NCBI GenBank assembly: GCA_002049455.2
Contig: KV918775.1
Location: 429,713-493,712, forward strand
Origin: Porphyra umbilicalis
Lineage: Eukaryota > Rhodophyta > Bangiophyceae > Bangiales > Bangiaceae
DNA: 64,000 nucleotides
Direction of reading: 5' to 3'
The translations under genes were made by a program, and so were the position numbers. Shown here one piece after another: positions 1-11,789 of the stretch; position 1 is the first letter of the stretch, and each line of letters opens with the position of its first letter. Below the pieces are notes generated by a model. The model had not been told where the DNA came from. It saw only the letters and a list, made by a program, of their open reading frames with translations, and ran no database searches.

Positions 1-759
1 CCGACGCAAACGGCGTGGCCGCCGTCGCCACCTCGTCGGACCGAAAGACGCCGCGAAGCGCCGGGGGGGGGGCGCCGCCGCCGTCGGCGGGCGCCGCCGC
101 TGCCGCCGCCGCCGCAGACCAAAGGCGCACCGTCTCGTCGCTGCCGGCGGTTGCAAACGCGCCGCCGCCGGTCAGGTCTGGCAGCCACGCAACGCCCGCA
201 ATCGGCGCGCCGTGCGCGCCCGCCTCCCCCGTCACGGGCGGCGGCGGCAGCGGTGGCGGCGACGGCCCGCCGTTGGCGCCGCCGCCGCCGGCAGCGGGCA
301 GGTGCATTAGCAGCGGTGCGCCAGAGTAGATGCCCGCCAGCAGGGTGGCACCGCCGCCGCCGCCCCCCGCCGACGCCCGCCGCAAGGCGAGGCTGCTGAC
401 CCACTCCCCCGCGTCGGCAACGGCGCCGTCGGCGACGGGCGGGGGCGTCGGCAGGCCGTAGCGGAGGTCCACCACCTTTTCGGTGCCGAGGCGGCGGCGG
501 CGAAGGAACTTGACGAGCGTCGTGCGGAGGAGCTCCCCAGTCGCGACGACCGTAAAGTCCAAGGCGGGGCGGCCGGCTTTTGGGGGGGGAGGGGGCACCG
601 CCCCGTCGGCCGACGCGAGGAGCGTGTGCACCAGCTCCGTGAGGCCCTTGCGGCCGAGGGGGGGGGGACCGCCAGCTCCACGCCGTCAGCCGCGCGGAGG
701 GCCGGGGGGAGCGCGGGGGCGGCCAGCAGCCGAATGGGGATGGTGTCGGGGGCGTCCAT
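1..759 (-). CDS. WDR12/YTM1: WDR12/YTM1-like ribosome biogenesis protein, 5' part
   Basis: WDR12 (yeast Ytm1) acts with Nop7/Erb1 in the nucleolus to mature the 60S ribosomal subunit. The start chosen is the ATG at 759 (MDAPDTIPIRLL). An N-terminal NLE domain follows: a segment GRKGLTELVHTLL, then LDFTVVATGELLRTTLVKFL, then EKVVDLRYG and a Trp at EWVSSL. This matches the order seen in WDR12 (hydrophobic strand, 'LR.PL' turn, 'VVEIEYV', 'DDWISS'). A WD40 blade ending in DETVRLWSA lies near position 100. The frame is broken at the ten-G run 658-667 (plus strand); one more base restores the NLE domain. Upstream of the break the reading is MDAPDTIPIRLLAAP, downstream GRKGLTELV. The gene runs off the left edge, so most WD40 blades are missing. 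Family confidence is high; the reading near the edge is uncertain because of another G run at 63-72. Confidence 0.85.
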
Positions 760-2192
760 CGTGGTCCGGGGGGGGAGAGCGGACGAGGCAGTGGCCCACA
801 AGACCAAGAAGACTGCTGAGGTACGTGGGAAGATGCTAAAGTGGAGATGTAGAGCCGCTCGCCAAGATGAAAGGTGGAGTTTGGTGGGGTCGGCAAGGCG
901 GAGCAGGGGGCAGTACTCGGCCTGCGCGCCAGTGGCCGTCGAATCCGCATCAAGACGGTTGTCGCCGCCGACGTCCCAGTCGTGAAACGGCTGCATTGAC
1001 GTGATCCAATGATAAAGGTAGCACGCCTGAACAACCTTGCAGAAAATGAGTCCTCCGTGCCCGCGGCTTCCTCACTCACGCGTAGCCAGGCCAGCGGAGC
1101 AGCATGGTGGCGCCGGTATTCGTCCGCGACAGGGCGCTGGCACCGGCACAGTCGACCCGCTGAGTGGCATCTTGTTCCACTGGCTGTCCGCACTGTGGAA
1201 ATTTTGGTAGGGAGTCCAGCGACGCTCGGGGCGTCTGGTGCTATCCGGGAGGGCGATCGCCCGGCCCGCGATCGGACGTGGTGTCCCCTCATTTCTCACT
1301 AGCCGATACATGCTCGCGCTCACTCGCGCTCACTCCCTCTGGTGTTTCTCCCGTCAGACGCTTCCCCCGCGTCTTAGTTTTCCCATGTCTCCTCTTTCAT
1401 CACCAGCAATCGCCTCCTCGTGTGCAGCCGTTCCCGCGGCGGCAGGTGATGCCGAACGCGTCCCGCTACCGGTCTCCCACGCGGCGGATACACAATGTTA
1501 CGCTCTGCCGGGCGCTCGGGCCCTTCCGCTATTGTGCCCTGTGCCGAAACGCGTCACTCTGCCCGGCTACTTGCCTTGATGAGGGTACACCCATCCGTTC
1601 CGTCTCAGTGACACCCCGTCTCGAATCATCGCACTGCCATACGCAAGATGTACGCTGTGCCCAACGCGCATACGTATGGAACAGGCTTCTGTCCTGCAGA
1701 AGAAACAAAAGCGATCATGGCAGTGGGGCCCGTGCACGGCTCTTTTCCGTCAGCCGCGTTGTGGCGACGCTCGGCCGCTGGATCGAGGCCTTGTGGTAGA
1801 CGTTGCATCAGATTGCCACGTGGATCACTGCGAGCCACACTGCTCGAGTGCCGCGCACCACTCGATGGCCGATGGCTATCGAACCTACGGATTGGGGTCT
1901 GTCCTGAGCCACAGTCTCATCCGCGTCCAACTCGCCACCCGCGGGAGCAGTGGGCAGGTGTGACAGCGATCTGTCGATTCATCTACGACCGCCCACTGGA
2001 CACGCCACACCACTGGCACGGTCTGCAGAGACACACATTCCCGCTGCACCGCTCTCTTCTCCATCGGTACAGCCGCCGTCACTCCCTCTCCATCCTGTGT
2101 GCTCCATCACCAAGTTGCTGTCGCCACCTCCCGTGCATCTCATCCTCTTTCTCGCGCCTCTCCGCGGAGTTTTGGTGCTCATTGCTGGTACC
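760..2192. other. Intergenic region, no gene recognised
   Basis: This stretch separates the divergently transcribed WDR12-like and plastid-protein genes and presumably holds both promoters. Open frames exist on both strands but show no domain, signal or consistent coding character. I see no RNA gene or clear repeat. Confidence 0.5.
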
Positions 2193-2849
2193 ATGGCTTT
2201 TGTCGGTGTCTGGTCGCTCCCTGGCGCGCTGCCGCGCGCCGGCCGGTCGGCTACCTCTGTCGACCGGCCAAGCGCCTCTCCTGTGCACAAAGCGCCAGTG
2301 AGGCAAGCCGCGTCAATGGCTGCCGAGGAGCCCGCCGCTGCCGCCGCCCCCGGCGCCACCGCGGAAGCCGCCGCAGCCACCACCCCCCCCGCCCCCGTCG
2401 TGGACGAAGCGGCCGTCGCGGCCGTCCAGGACACCACCGCCAAGCCCGCCTCAGCCGCGTGGACGGCCGCACTCCAGCGGCTGTCCGCGGCCACGCCGTC
2501 GGTGCCAATGGCAGAGGTGGAGGCCGCCCTGGAAGAGGCGGACGGCCTCGAGATGAAGGCCCTGGAGCTGCTGACCGCCGCGTCGCAGCGCATTGCGCAG
2601 CGGGAGGCGCAGATTGCCGAGTACCGAGCCAGCGGCCGGATTAGCGCGATGGAGGAGGCGGCACTGCGGCGCCGGGTGGTCGGCTCCGCCGCGGACTTCT
2701 TCAAGAGCTACGTCGAGGTCAAAGGCGAGTACGTTGACCAAGGCTACGTCGACGAGAGCAGCGACACGATGGGCAAGGCGGCCAAGGCCGTGCAAAAGTT
2801 CTTTGGTAAGTTTACCAAGACGTCCGACGCCGACAGCGGGAAGAAGTGA
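2193..2849 (+). CDS. Predicted plastid-targeted protein of unknown function
   Basis: A 218-residue protein starting at the ATG at 2193. The N-terminus (MAFVGVWSLPGALPRAGRSA) is rich in Ala, Ser and Arg, has Phe at position 3 and almost no acid. That is the look of red-algal plastid transit peptides, and the BADC-like protein of this window starts similarly (MAAFVGAA). Residues about 43-95 are an Ala/Pro-rich linker. The rest is soluble, charged and probably helical: a stretch with EAALEEADGLEMKALELL is followed by a Tyr/Lys-rich segment (SYVEVKGEYVDQGYVDESSD) and a short basic end. The frame continues upstream to 1950, but that part looks non-coding. After the stop comes a T-rich stretch (about 2885-2935) that may be the 3' end signal. 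I do not recognise the family. No membrane segment is seen, so a stromal soluble protein is inferred. Confidence 0.65.
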   Translation: MAFVGVWSLPGALPRAGRSATSVDRPSASPVHKAPVRQAASMAAEEPAAAAAPGATAEAAAATTPPAPVVDEAAVAAVQDTTAKPASAAWTAALQRLSAATPSVPMAEVEAALEEADGLEMKALELLTAASQRIAQREAQIAEYRASGRISAMEEAALRRRVVGSAADFFKSYVEVKGEYVDQGYVDESSDTMGKAAKAVQKFFGKFTKTSDADSGKK

Positions 2850-3489
2850 GTGCTGCATAGGTCTGGGGTGCATCCCGCCAGAGAGTTGGCATTTTTGTTC
2901 TTATTTTTTGATGTACGTACATTTTTTTATCAGAGCACTCTGTGCTCTCTCCATCGAGTTCCTCTGGCTGCTCGCTACGTACCGGACGCCTCGTACTCCA
3001 GTGACAACCGCTTTGGACGGAGGCCACCCCTGGGAGCCATGGCCTGTGCCTTTCCTCGCCATCGGCAGGCGGTAAAATCACGTCTCCTGCTTCATGAAGT
3101 CACTGCAGCGGGATCGCCTGTAGTTACGAACAAACTCAGCGAAGGTCCACCGTACCCGGCATCAGTTGGATGTCTCTTCGTCTGCGTTGGCGCCCCCAAC
3201 AGGTGTGTCATCCCATTGCGGCACCGATGCCAGTACCATCCCAACACACAACGCCGCCCCGCTCATCCCGGCATGGTCGCGCTACTACACGTGACAATTC
3301 GCGAGAACGTTGTCCTCCCGCCTGATGGTCATGTGCAGGCATATGCGCACAGTGCGCCTGCTTCGCTCGTCCTCCACTGCGGCGCACGTTCGCTCCCTCT
3401 CGGCAGAACTGCACATTGGGTACCGCACACCACCATGACACATTAACACAACCTTTACAATGCACAGGCCGGATGTCACCAGAGCACAA
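2850..3489. other. Intergenic spacer between convergent genes
   Basis: The spacer lies between the 3' ends of the plastid-protein gene (+) and RPT5 (-). It starts with a T-rich tract and otherwise shows no coding signal or repeat. Confidence 0.5.
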
Positions 3490-4827
3490 TCAAGCAAACA
3501 TGTTCAGCGCCGGCTTCTTCTTGGCCTGCACCGTGATGATGCCCTCCACAAAGTCCTCGTGCACAATCTCCGAGCGGTCCGCGCGTAGGGCCTGTACGCC
3601 AGCCTCTGTACAGACCGACTTGAGCATGGCGCCGTTAAAGTCCTCGGTGCTGCGCGCCAGCTCCTCGAAGTTGACGTCCTTGTTGACGTTCATCTTGCGG
3701 GAGTGGATTTGCATAATGCGCGCCCGGGCGTTCTCGTCAGGGTGGGGGAACTCAATCTTGCGGTCAATCCGGCCCGACCGCAGCAGCGCAGGGTCCAGAA
3801 TATCCACCCGGTTGGTGGCCGCCACGACCTTGATACGGTCGTCCGACGAGAAGCCGTCCAGCTGGTTGAGCAGCTCGAGCATTGTCCGCTGCACCTCGCG
3901 GTCACCGCTCAGCTCGGAGTCAAACCGCTTCGTGCCGACCGCGTCCAACTCGTCAATAAAAATGATTGTCGGCGCCTTCTCCTTGGCCAGCGCAAATGCG
4001 TCGCGCACGAGCTTCGCGCCGTCACCGATGAACATCTGCACAAGCTGTGGTCCGGCCAGCTTGAGGAAGGTGGCGTTGGTCTGCGCTGCACAGGCACGCG
4101 CAAGCAGCGTCTTGCCCACTCCGGGGGGGCCGTACATGAGCACGCCCTTCGGCGGTTTGATGCCGATCTTCTCAAAGCGGTCCGCGTGGGTCATCGGCAG
4201 GACCACCGCCTCCACCAGTTCCTGGATCTGCTTGTCTAGGCCACCAACATCACCGTAATCCTCCGTCGGCTTCTCGTCGACCTCCATGGCCTTGACGCGC
4301 GAGTCATACTCCGCCGGCAGCGCCTCCAGGATCAGGTAAGAGTCCTTGTTGACACCCACCAGGTCCGCCGGCTTGAGCTCCGTCGCCGGCACAAGCCCCA
4401 CTACTGGCAGGAAGATGGTCTGACGCGTGCTCGTCTTGAGCACAACCGCCTTGCCGACGCGCTGCGCGTCCAGATCCACATTCCCGCCATCCTCCTCCTC
4501 GTCCTCCTCCCCAACGTCCAGCACCTCCACGACGTTACCGACCAAGTAGGGTAGCTGTTTGTTGAGCTTGATCTTCTCTTCATTCTCCTTGATGCGCTCC
4601 TTCAGGCTGCTCTTTTCCGCCGACAGCCGCAGGGACTCGTTGCGCAGGAAGCGGACCTCCGCCTCCAGCAGCCGCGTGCGTTGCGTCAGCTCAGCAGAGG
4701 TGGCTCGCAAGATTTCGGCGCTGAGTTCCTCCGCCTCTGCCGCGCCGTCGGCGCCGCCGCCATTGCCAGCCGCGCCGGCATCCCGCATCTCATCCTCCGC
4801 AGCCATCAGGGCAGCAGCCGCCGCCAT
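3490..4827 (-). CDS. RPT5: 26S proteasome regulatory AAA+ ATPase RPT5 (PSMC3/6A)
   Basis: RPT5 is one of six AAA+ ATPases in the base ring of the 26S proteasome. It unfolds ubiquitinated substrates and opens the 20S gate, in cytosol and nucleus. The intronless gene encodes 445 residues, close to the human PSMC3 length of 439. Domains in order: a variable Ala-rich N-terminus, a coiled coil (about 33-90), an OB-fold with an acidic loop ([10 protein letters not shown], then [11 protein letters not shown] as in RPT5), and the AAA module. Walker A is GPPGVGKT (233-240), Walker B IIFIDE (288-293), and the arginine fingers are R350 and R353 in LLRSGRIDR. The C-terminus MFA fits the HbYX gate-opening motif, with Phe in place of the usual Tyr. 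I chose the ATG at 4827; the frame stays open to 4923, but those 32 residues do not resemble the family. Identification as RPT5 rather than another RPT rests on the acidic OB loop and the AKKK tail. Confidence 0.97.
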   Translation of the reverse strand: MAAAAALMAAEDEMRDAGAAGNGGGADGAAEAEELSAEILRATSAELTQRTRLLEAEVRFLRNESLRLSAEKSSLKERIKENEEKIKLNKQLPYLVGNVVEVLDVGEEDEEEDGGNVDLDAQRVGKAVVLKTSTRQTIFLPVVGLVPATELKPADLVGVNKDSYLILEALPAEYDSRVKAMEVDEKPTEDYGDVGGLDKQIQELVEAVVLPMTHADRFEKIGIKPPKGVLMYGPPGVGKTLLARACAAQTNATFLKLAGPQLVQMFIGDGAKLVRDAFALAKEKAPTIIFIDELDAVGTKRFDSELSGDREVQRTMLELLNQLDGFSSDDRIKVVAATNRVDILDPALLRSGRIDRKIEFPHPDENARARIMQIHSRKMNVNKDVNFEELARSTEDFNGAMLKSVCTEAGVQALRADRSEIVHEDFVEGIITVQAKKKPALNMFA

Positions 4828-5316
4828 CGTATCGAGAGAGCCGCGACGTTCCTCAAACGAGCGATGTACCGCAGAAAAAGGAAGACGACCGACACCGGAG
4901 CAGCTCGAACGCTCAGCCCACACAACAGGCAGCTACTCGCGCAGGGGGGGCGAGCAACAGAAAGCGACCGGTATCGGAGGTCGATTTGAGCCCTCTGAGC
5001 CAGCACATCAGCCTCCTCCCCGATGCGCAGACTGTGCGCTGCGCAGCTGTTGCGAGCGAAAGGTGGTGCTGGCTCTTTCTGAGCTGACAGCATTCCACTC
5101 CGGATTCCGGAGTTAGGTACCAACTTGATATTCGGTGACATGTTAAGTACATGTTTAAAGGGTCGAAGACAAAAGCATGAACGAAAAAGGGAGACACGGA
5201 AGGCACGTTGGCCACAACACCACAGGCAACAGGCAGGAAACAGGCTTCAAGCAAAGAGCGCCGTATCCCCATTTTAGAAGCAGGCCGAGAGCCCGAAGGT
5301 GGACCCTTGACCAACT
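4828..5316. other. RPT5 upstream region
   Basis: Short gene-free region between the RPT5 start and the PEX22-like stop. It should contain the RPT5 promoter; no element could be recognised with confidence. Confidence 0.4.
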
Positions 5317-6740
5317 CTAGTCATCCAGCAGCGCGTGCAAGGTGGTCCGGCCTGGGCCAGGCGGCGCAACACCATCGTCCCCGACTGTCCGGTCCAGCAG
5401 CTGCACGCTCTTCACAAAACGTCCGAGCGCGTCGACGACGCCAGGTGCCTCATCCAGCGCCAATTGCGGTTCCAGCTGCCGTACCATGCTCACCCGCCCC
5501 TCCACCGTCTCGCAAAAGAGCGCCTTGTGTACGTTCATGCCCGCGGCAATCACGCCGCCGTCAACAAGCGCCGACACAACCTCCGACTCCCCCTCATCCG
5601 AGGACACCCGCGTCAGGAGGTACAACTCCACCGTTGACGCCAACGTGCACAGGGCCGGCACCACTTCGGGCCGAAGCGTCAGGCGCATGGGGGCGGAGGA
5701 CCCGCCACCGGCCGACGCACCGCCGATCGGCGGTGCCGTCAAAGACGAGGACGCGGAGGACGCGATGGGAGGGGCGGAAGAGAGGGTGAAGAGAGCCCCG
5801 CCCTCCGCGTCAGAGCCAATGGTGAGCCGCCGCACGGTGGCCAGTTTCCGAGGCCGGTTGGCTGCAAAGAAGGGCGGCGCGATACGAGCGACAGAGAAAC
5901 AGATGCACCACTCCAGCAAAAGTCAGAGAGAAGACGAGAGGGAACATCACACAAGGCAATGCAAGGGACACAGAACAAGTGAGGAAAGAAGACAAGTACG
6001 GTACGACGGTCAGTGAGGAGTGCCATGCGCAATCAACTTGCATGCAGCACCAGTTATGTAAGCGGCCTGAGCCAGCGACCAAAGCAGAGTGAGTAGTCCA
6101 AATGACCGCGGACAGCCCCAGCGAGAAGCATCCCCCCCACGCTGGACATCGATGGAACAATAGCAGCTGCCATACCATCGCGCAAGGAGCGGCGACCGGA
6201 AGCTCGGCCACTCCTTCCTCCTGAGCCGGGTCCAGTCCCACCCACGTCCTCCACACGGGGGCGCCTGACATTGGGCGCGCGGTCCCTGTACCAGCCGAAA
6301 AGGACAACATGGTACGTGTGCATAAAAGTCAAGGGAACAAAGCAGGATGCCACATGCAACAAGAGAAACAGTGCAAGCGCAACAAGACGGGTCAGAACTG
6401 TGCCGTGGAACACCAGCACCAAGTTATGGGTACTGCTACAAAACATGAGCGTACACAGTCTTCGCAACTGTCCATGCGCAGAGAAACTGTGTGCCGAAAC
6501 ACCCTGGTGTGAAAGGGTTTAGTAAAAATGAACGTGCGCAAGACAAACCGCGGGCGACGGCGTACCTGTCACGAATAAGGAGCAACAGAGCGGCGCCCGC
6601 CATGGCAATGACGACTACAGGCACGGACCTGTGCGGATATCCAACCGAAAACAGAAATGGACAAGAACCAGAGCAGCATGCAAACAAAGGTCAACAACCA
6701 CCCACAGGAGTTGCACGAGCCGCACGTGGGTGGCGCTCAT
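5317..6740 (-). CDS. PEX22: Peroxisome biogenesis protein PEX22-like, four exons
   Basis: PEX22 anchors the ubiquitin-conjugating enzyme PEX4 to the peroxisome membrane, which allows recycling of the import receptor PEX5. The last exon (5317-5861) carries the plant-type core: VELYLLTRVSSDEGESEVVS, ALVDGGVIAAGMNVHKALFC, then GRVSMVRQLEP, followed by GVVDALGRFVKSVQ. This is close to the Arabidopsis pattern (YL..RVLDDE...VL.AL..AGV....V.KDK.LFC....GR.SFVRQLEP). Proposed upstream exons are 6176-6285, 6566-6628 (membrane segment VPVVVIAMAGAALLLLI) and 6706-6740 (start MSATHVRLVQL). All junctions have GT/AG, and the phases agree, giving about 250 residues with one N-terminal transmembrane helix, as expected for PEX22. 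The two downstream junctions are well supported; the first exon is tentative. Confidence 0.8.
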
Positions 6741-7427
6741 CGAGCGCGGCGCGTAGCATACAAACGGCGACATCGGGTTGCGTTCGCACAGCATAAGGAG
6801 GCAGGTAAGTAGAGCCGCACCAAAAGGAAACAGGGGGCAAAGGCATTCAGGAGACGACACGATGCCCACCAGCGTCGCCTGCCTCCGCTGCCAGCCGCAA
6901 AAAGTAACCTACGCATTGCGTGCCCAGGCCGCCCGCATGTGGGCCCATGCCATGACGATCGCGCGTGATAGGGATGCCATCAAGACGCCGGAAGCCAGCC
7001 GGCGTCCAACACGGTGGTGCCGACAACACACTGCGGGATCCGACACGCGGGTCGACGATGCTGGGTGGACTCGCCAGCTTGCTGGCGTTTGACTGCAAAT
7101 TGAGAGCGTGCCTAAAAATAGACAAATCCGCCCCAGTCAAGCGTGTCGTGGCTCTTCGCGTCGCGTTCGCGCAGGCCAGTGAGCAGACGCACGGCGACAC
7201 AAGACAGCGGCGGCGGTGCAAGCGACCAAGTCACGGCAACGGGGCCTCATACAATTCGCACTGGCCTAGAAATGCAACAGCATTGACGGCCGCGCCCGCG
7301 CACCCGGAGGCACAGAAAGAGAATTGGTAGTGACTACGTACGGTCCGACACACTCGAGCGTTTAAGGGAATCGTAGCCGCCTGTCGACCATCTCCTTCCC
7401 CCTCCGCGACGGCCGCGGCGCGGCCCC
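6741..7427. other. Intergenic region between two minus-strand genes
   Basis: Region between the PEX22-like start and the kinase stop. Short open frames occur but none has a recognisable domain. It probably holds the PEX22 promoter and the kinase 3' end. Confidence 0.4.
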
Positions 7428-10400
7428 TCAAAGTCCCCCTCCTCCCTCGTGGTAGTGCACTACCGGCCCCGTGTGTATGCCATTGGCCAGGGGCGGCGGG
7501 TCAGTCCCGTCAAAGCCCGCGTCCGCCGACCGGTTGCCGTGGCTGTCCCGCCCTTGTGACGTTACGCGGCTGCCTGCGCTGGCATTACTGCCCGCATATG
7601 CGCGGGGGGTGAGCGACGCCGGCGGCAAGTTCTTGGCCGTCAATGCCGAGCCGGTCGATCCGAGGCTTCGGTCGCGGTCCGTCACAGCGGCGTCGGACGC
7701 CCGTCGTGCCGCCTGTGTCTTCATGGTCACCACGAGGGCGGCGAGGCCACCAGGCGGCAGCGGCGGTGGCACGCGGACGCCATGCAGTACCGCAGAGCCG
7801 GGGTTGGATGACCACCAGAGGCCTTCTTGCTCCCGCTCCTCGGCAGCTTCAAGTTCGATGGCCCGCGCGGCTGCCTCGCGAGCCACTCGCCGGGCGGCGG
7901 CGGCCTTGGTGGCGGCCGCTGCGCTGGAAGCCGCTTGAACTTCGGCGGCCGCCGCGGCCGCTGCTGCGGCGTTGGCCGCCGCCACAGCCGCGCCGGCCTC
8001 GGCCGTGACGTTGCGCCGTCGCGGTGGTCGCCGAGTGGGGGTTGGCCGCGATTTGGGGGTGGGAACTGGCGCCGCGGTAGCACGGGCAGGCGGGGGCGTG
8101 CCGCCCTGTTGTCGGGCCGGCGGCTCGGGCGGCACGCTCGCCGTGGGCCCCGCGCCCTGAGGTTGTCGTCCAGCGAGGGTAGCGGCGGTAGTGGTGGCGG
8201 CTGCTCTTTGAGGTTCTCGAGGAGCGGCCGGCCGGGAAGGCGCGCCGGCAACGTTGGGAGGCTCGACGGCCGCCGGCGCGTGGACGACGGCGCCGACCAC
8301 GGGGGGAACCGACGCAACCGTCATGGGCGAGTCGGCCGTGATGGCCGCTACCACTGCGGCTGGGGCAGGCCGCGCACCCGTTTCCGGCCGGCGTCCCCTC
8401 CCGGTGCTTGCCGAGTCTGATGAGCTTGATAAATTACTTGATGTCGGCGCCATCGGGGTGCGGGCGCCCAACGCCCGAGCACGTGGGGCCGCGTCAGACC
8501 CACCGCTACCTGCCGCCGACGCGGACGCGCTCCGCGCGTCCGCTTCCTTGGTGGCCTGAGCTTCCGCCGCGGACTCAGCGGCCGCGTCCGCTGCGGCCGC
8601 AGCGGCCGCGTCCGCTGCGGCCTGAGTGGCCGCGTCCGCCTCGGCGTTAAAGGCAGCCTCCTCCGCCGCCCGCTCCGCGCGGGTGTACTCGTCTTCGAAC
8701 GGAGGGTTGGCCGCTTCCGCGGCTGCAATAGCCGCCTCCCGCGCCTCCTCGTCAAAAGGATGAGCGACGCGCGCGCGGACCCGTGCGGTGGCCAACCGCA
8801 CCTTGCGTAACAACTCGTGGAGGGCGGCGACAAAGATGCGCTTGAGCCGCTCCAACGCCGCCACCGCCCGCACCGCCGCACGCGCGCGAGCGAGCAGCGG
8901 CCGCCTATCCGAGTGGAGGCACGTGCGGTCGCGGGTAATCTGGGTGGAGGGCGCCTCCGTAAGCACGAACTCGTGCTGTAGCGCAGCGAGGGAGTTCAAC
9001 CGCTTGGCGGGGTCGTTTTGCAGTAGGCCCCGCACAAACGATTGGGCAGCGGGGCTGACGCCCTTCCACAGCGCCGCGGGGTAGTGAGCCTTGCCGTTGA
9101 TAACGTTTTGGAAGTAGGCCGCGTTGTTGGCGCCCCGAAAGGGCAGCTTGCCGGTGATGATAGAGCAGATCATCATGCCGACCGCGAAGCAGTCGACAGC
9201 GGGTCCGTACGCATCGTGCCTCAGCAGCTCGGGCGCCATAAAATAGGCCGTACCGAGCTGCGCGTGAAACACACGATCGGTCATCCGCTTTGGGTCGATA
9301 AAAGCGGCCAGCCCAAAATCGGCCAGCTTGACCGTTATCGGCCACTCCTTGCTCTTCAGCAGCACGTTGTTCGGTTTCAAATCCCTGCGCGCGTTCCAGA
9401 TCCATAGAAACAGAGCCAGTGAGTACGAGTCAGCGTCAAGACCATCAGAGAGGGGAGAGCGACCACAGGCAGAGCAGAAGCCAGCAACAAAACCACAAAC
9501 ACGCGTCAGTGTCAAGAGATATACGAAGAAGCCAGCAGAAATAGCCAACTCCCGCGCCCGTCCCGTGCATCCCCAGCAGTACCCTCAAATAACATACCTG
9601 TGTACGACGCCAACCGAGTGCAAAAATGCTACCGACCGAAGGATGCCCTGCGCAATGTGCACGATGTGGTCCTCGGACAGGTTGGGGAAGGAAGAGCAGT
9701 AGTCAAACAGGTCCCCCCCCCGCATCACCTCCATCGCAAAATACACCTGGCGCTGCAGCTTGATCACCCGATGCGTTCGCACGATGCCCGGGTGTCGGAG
9801 CTCGCATACAATCGCCACCTCTCGCCGCACCCGCTCGTCCCGCCGCGCGTCACCGCCCGTAAACGAAACGACTTTGACGGCGTGAATATCGTGCGTGTGG
9901 CGGTCCTCGGCCTCGTACACCTTGCCAAAGGCGCCCGCGCCGAGAACCTTGCCCATCACGTAAAAGTCTCCAATGCTGCGCCGCCCGGCCACCTCCGTGG
10001 CTGCCTTCCACCGCGCCGCGTGCCGCGCATCGGGCAGCGCGTACACGGAAGGAGGAAGGTCGGGGAAGCCCGACAGGTTGAAGGTAGCAGTGGCTACGTC
10101 CACCTCCATAGTCACCTCGGACACGTCTGCGTGATTCACCCCCGATGCTTCTTGCACTTTAAAGCCGACCTCGTCGACGGCGTCGGGGAAGGAAGGTGCG
10201 CTGCCGGCCTTGGCAGAACCCCCTGCGTCTGAGCTGACGTTACTGCCAACCACTGATACCGCCCGCTGGCGGCCCGATACGTCGCGTACGTCCCGGCCCC
10301 GGGCGAGCCGCCGAGCGGGCGATGGTGACGGCAACGGCCGTCCGGCCCGTAGCTGCTCCATGGTTGCCTCCCGCAACGGCCCAACGGCGGCGGGGTCATC

Positions 10401-11789
10401 CGAACTGCAGTCATCACAGTCGTCATCATCAACCAAGGAGCCCGTGACCATGTCCTGTGGCCCGCTCAACGCCATCGCCTGCACGCCGCTCGAGTTGCTG
10501 GGCGGCTCCAGTGCCATGCGCGGCGCATCGTTACCGCGCAAGAAGGGCTCGTCCGCCGCCTGCACGATATCCTCCGGTGTCATGTAGTGGAGCGTCAGCA
10601 CGTGCCCTCGCAACGAGAAGAGCAGCCGCTGCCAGGATAGCGGCATCGGGTCGCCCGGCGCCGGTATCGCCGCCCCATCAGGGACACGGATCATAGTCAT
10701 GCCCAGGTCAGTCTCCTCCAGGTACTGCGGCCGCCCTTCCATAGAGGACACGCGGCTCACACTGCTTGTACGACTGCTAGACCGCCGCGGGGCCCTGCTC
10801 CCAGTGATGCTAGCGCTGCCCTGGGCAGCAAACCGAGCAGCCGCCTCCTCGGCCTCCGCCGCGGCATCTGCTTCCATCCTGGCCGTCACGTCGCCCGCAG
10901 CGCCGCCCCGTATCAAGTACGCGGCATTATCGGGCGAGGCACGGGAGGAGCTCTTGCGACTAGCCCCCCGCCCACGCGGAAGTGACGGCGAACGAGCACC
11001 ACCGCGGCCATCGACACCCCCCCCATCCGCCCCTGCCATCGACGACAGCCGCCGGGACTTGCGCTTCAGAAGAAGTGACGACAATACGGAGCGGGAGGAG
11101 CTCTGCGACGAGGGCTTACCGTTCACACTCGGCGTCTCCGTGGACGCATCTTCGGGGACGCTGCTCTGCGCACGCGACCGCCGTTGAGTGCGGGACGATC
11201 GGGAGCGCTTAGATAAGCGGGAGGAGGCCACACTCCCTCGCCCCGGCGTGCTCCCGCCTGGCGATGCGGTGCCCGTTGAGGAAGATAGCTGGTTGAGGCT
11301 CGACGCGTGGCCCATACTGTCGGGCTTCGAGCCATCCGACGAGATCGAGCCGAGCGCCGACGCAAGGCGACGCCTGAGGCGGGTGGCCAGCGGCGGTGAT
11401 GAGCTCTGCGGCCGGGCCTTGGCGGCCCGCGCAGGTACCTGCGCCATGTCCGCTGGCCCTTCGCAAGCCCCACTCAGATCCTCCACTCCATCGCAATCCT
11501 TGTTCAGCTCCTTCGTCGCGGTCTCCATGAGCGTGTGGTCAGCTACAGCCGCCGCCGCCGCAGCCGCCACGTGGGACCTCTCCTCGCTGGATGAGCTGCG
11601 GCGATCGCCTCCACTGGACATGCCCCCATTACCATTACTGTCCCCAACGCCGATCAGGTGCCGCTCGGGTGACGCTGCCCGCAGCCGCTGGTGCCGCCGG
11701 TACGCGGCAACATTCGTGGCCTTCGGCGGCAGCCCATCAAGCTCCGCGGGACCACCCATGCGCGCTGCAGACCGGCGCGCAGACTTCAT
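7428..11789 (-). CDS. Large Ser/Thr protein kinase, two exons
   Basis: Exon 1 is 9598-11789 and exon 2 is 7428-9384. The 213-bp intron (9385-9597) begins GTATGT and ends GCGCAG, and it splits the Arg codon of the catalytic HRD motif. Joining gives about 1382 residues. The N-terminal 600 residues are Ser/Arg-rich and low in complexity; one patch (SWQRLLFSLRGHVLTLHY) could be part of a PH-like fold. The kinase domain is about 606-880: glycine loop GAGAFGKVYE, Lys 639 in HAVKVV, HRDLKPNN (730-737), ADFG (752-755) and MAPE (780-783). All catalytic residues are present, so it should be active. The C-terminal 500 residues are Ala-rich with Pro-rich stretches. The start at 11789 (MKSARRSAARMGG) is inferred; the frame is open to 12227, but that part looks non-coding. 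The subfamily is unresolved (CAMK/ULK-like appearance). Confidence 0.85.
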
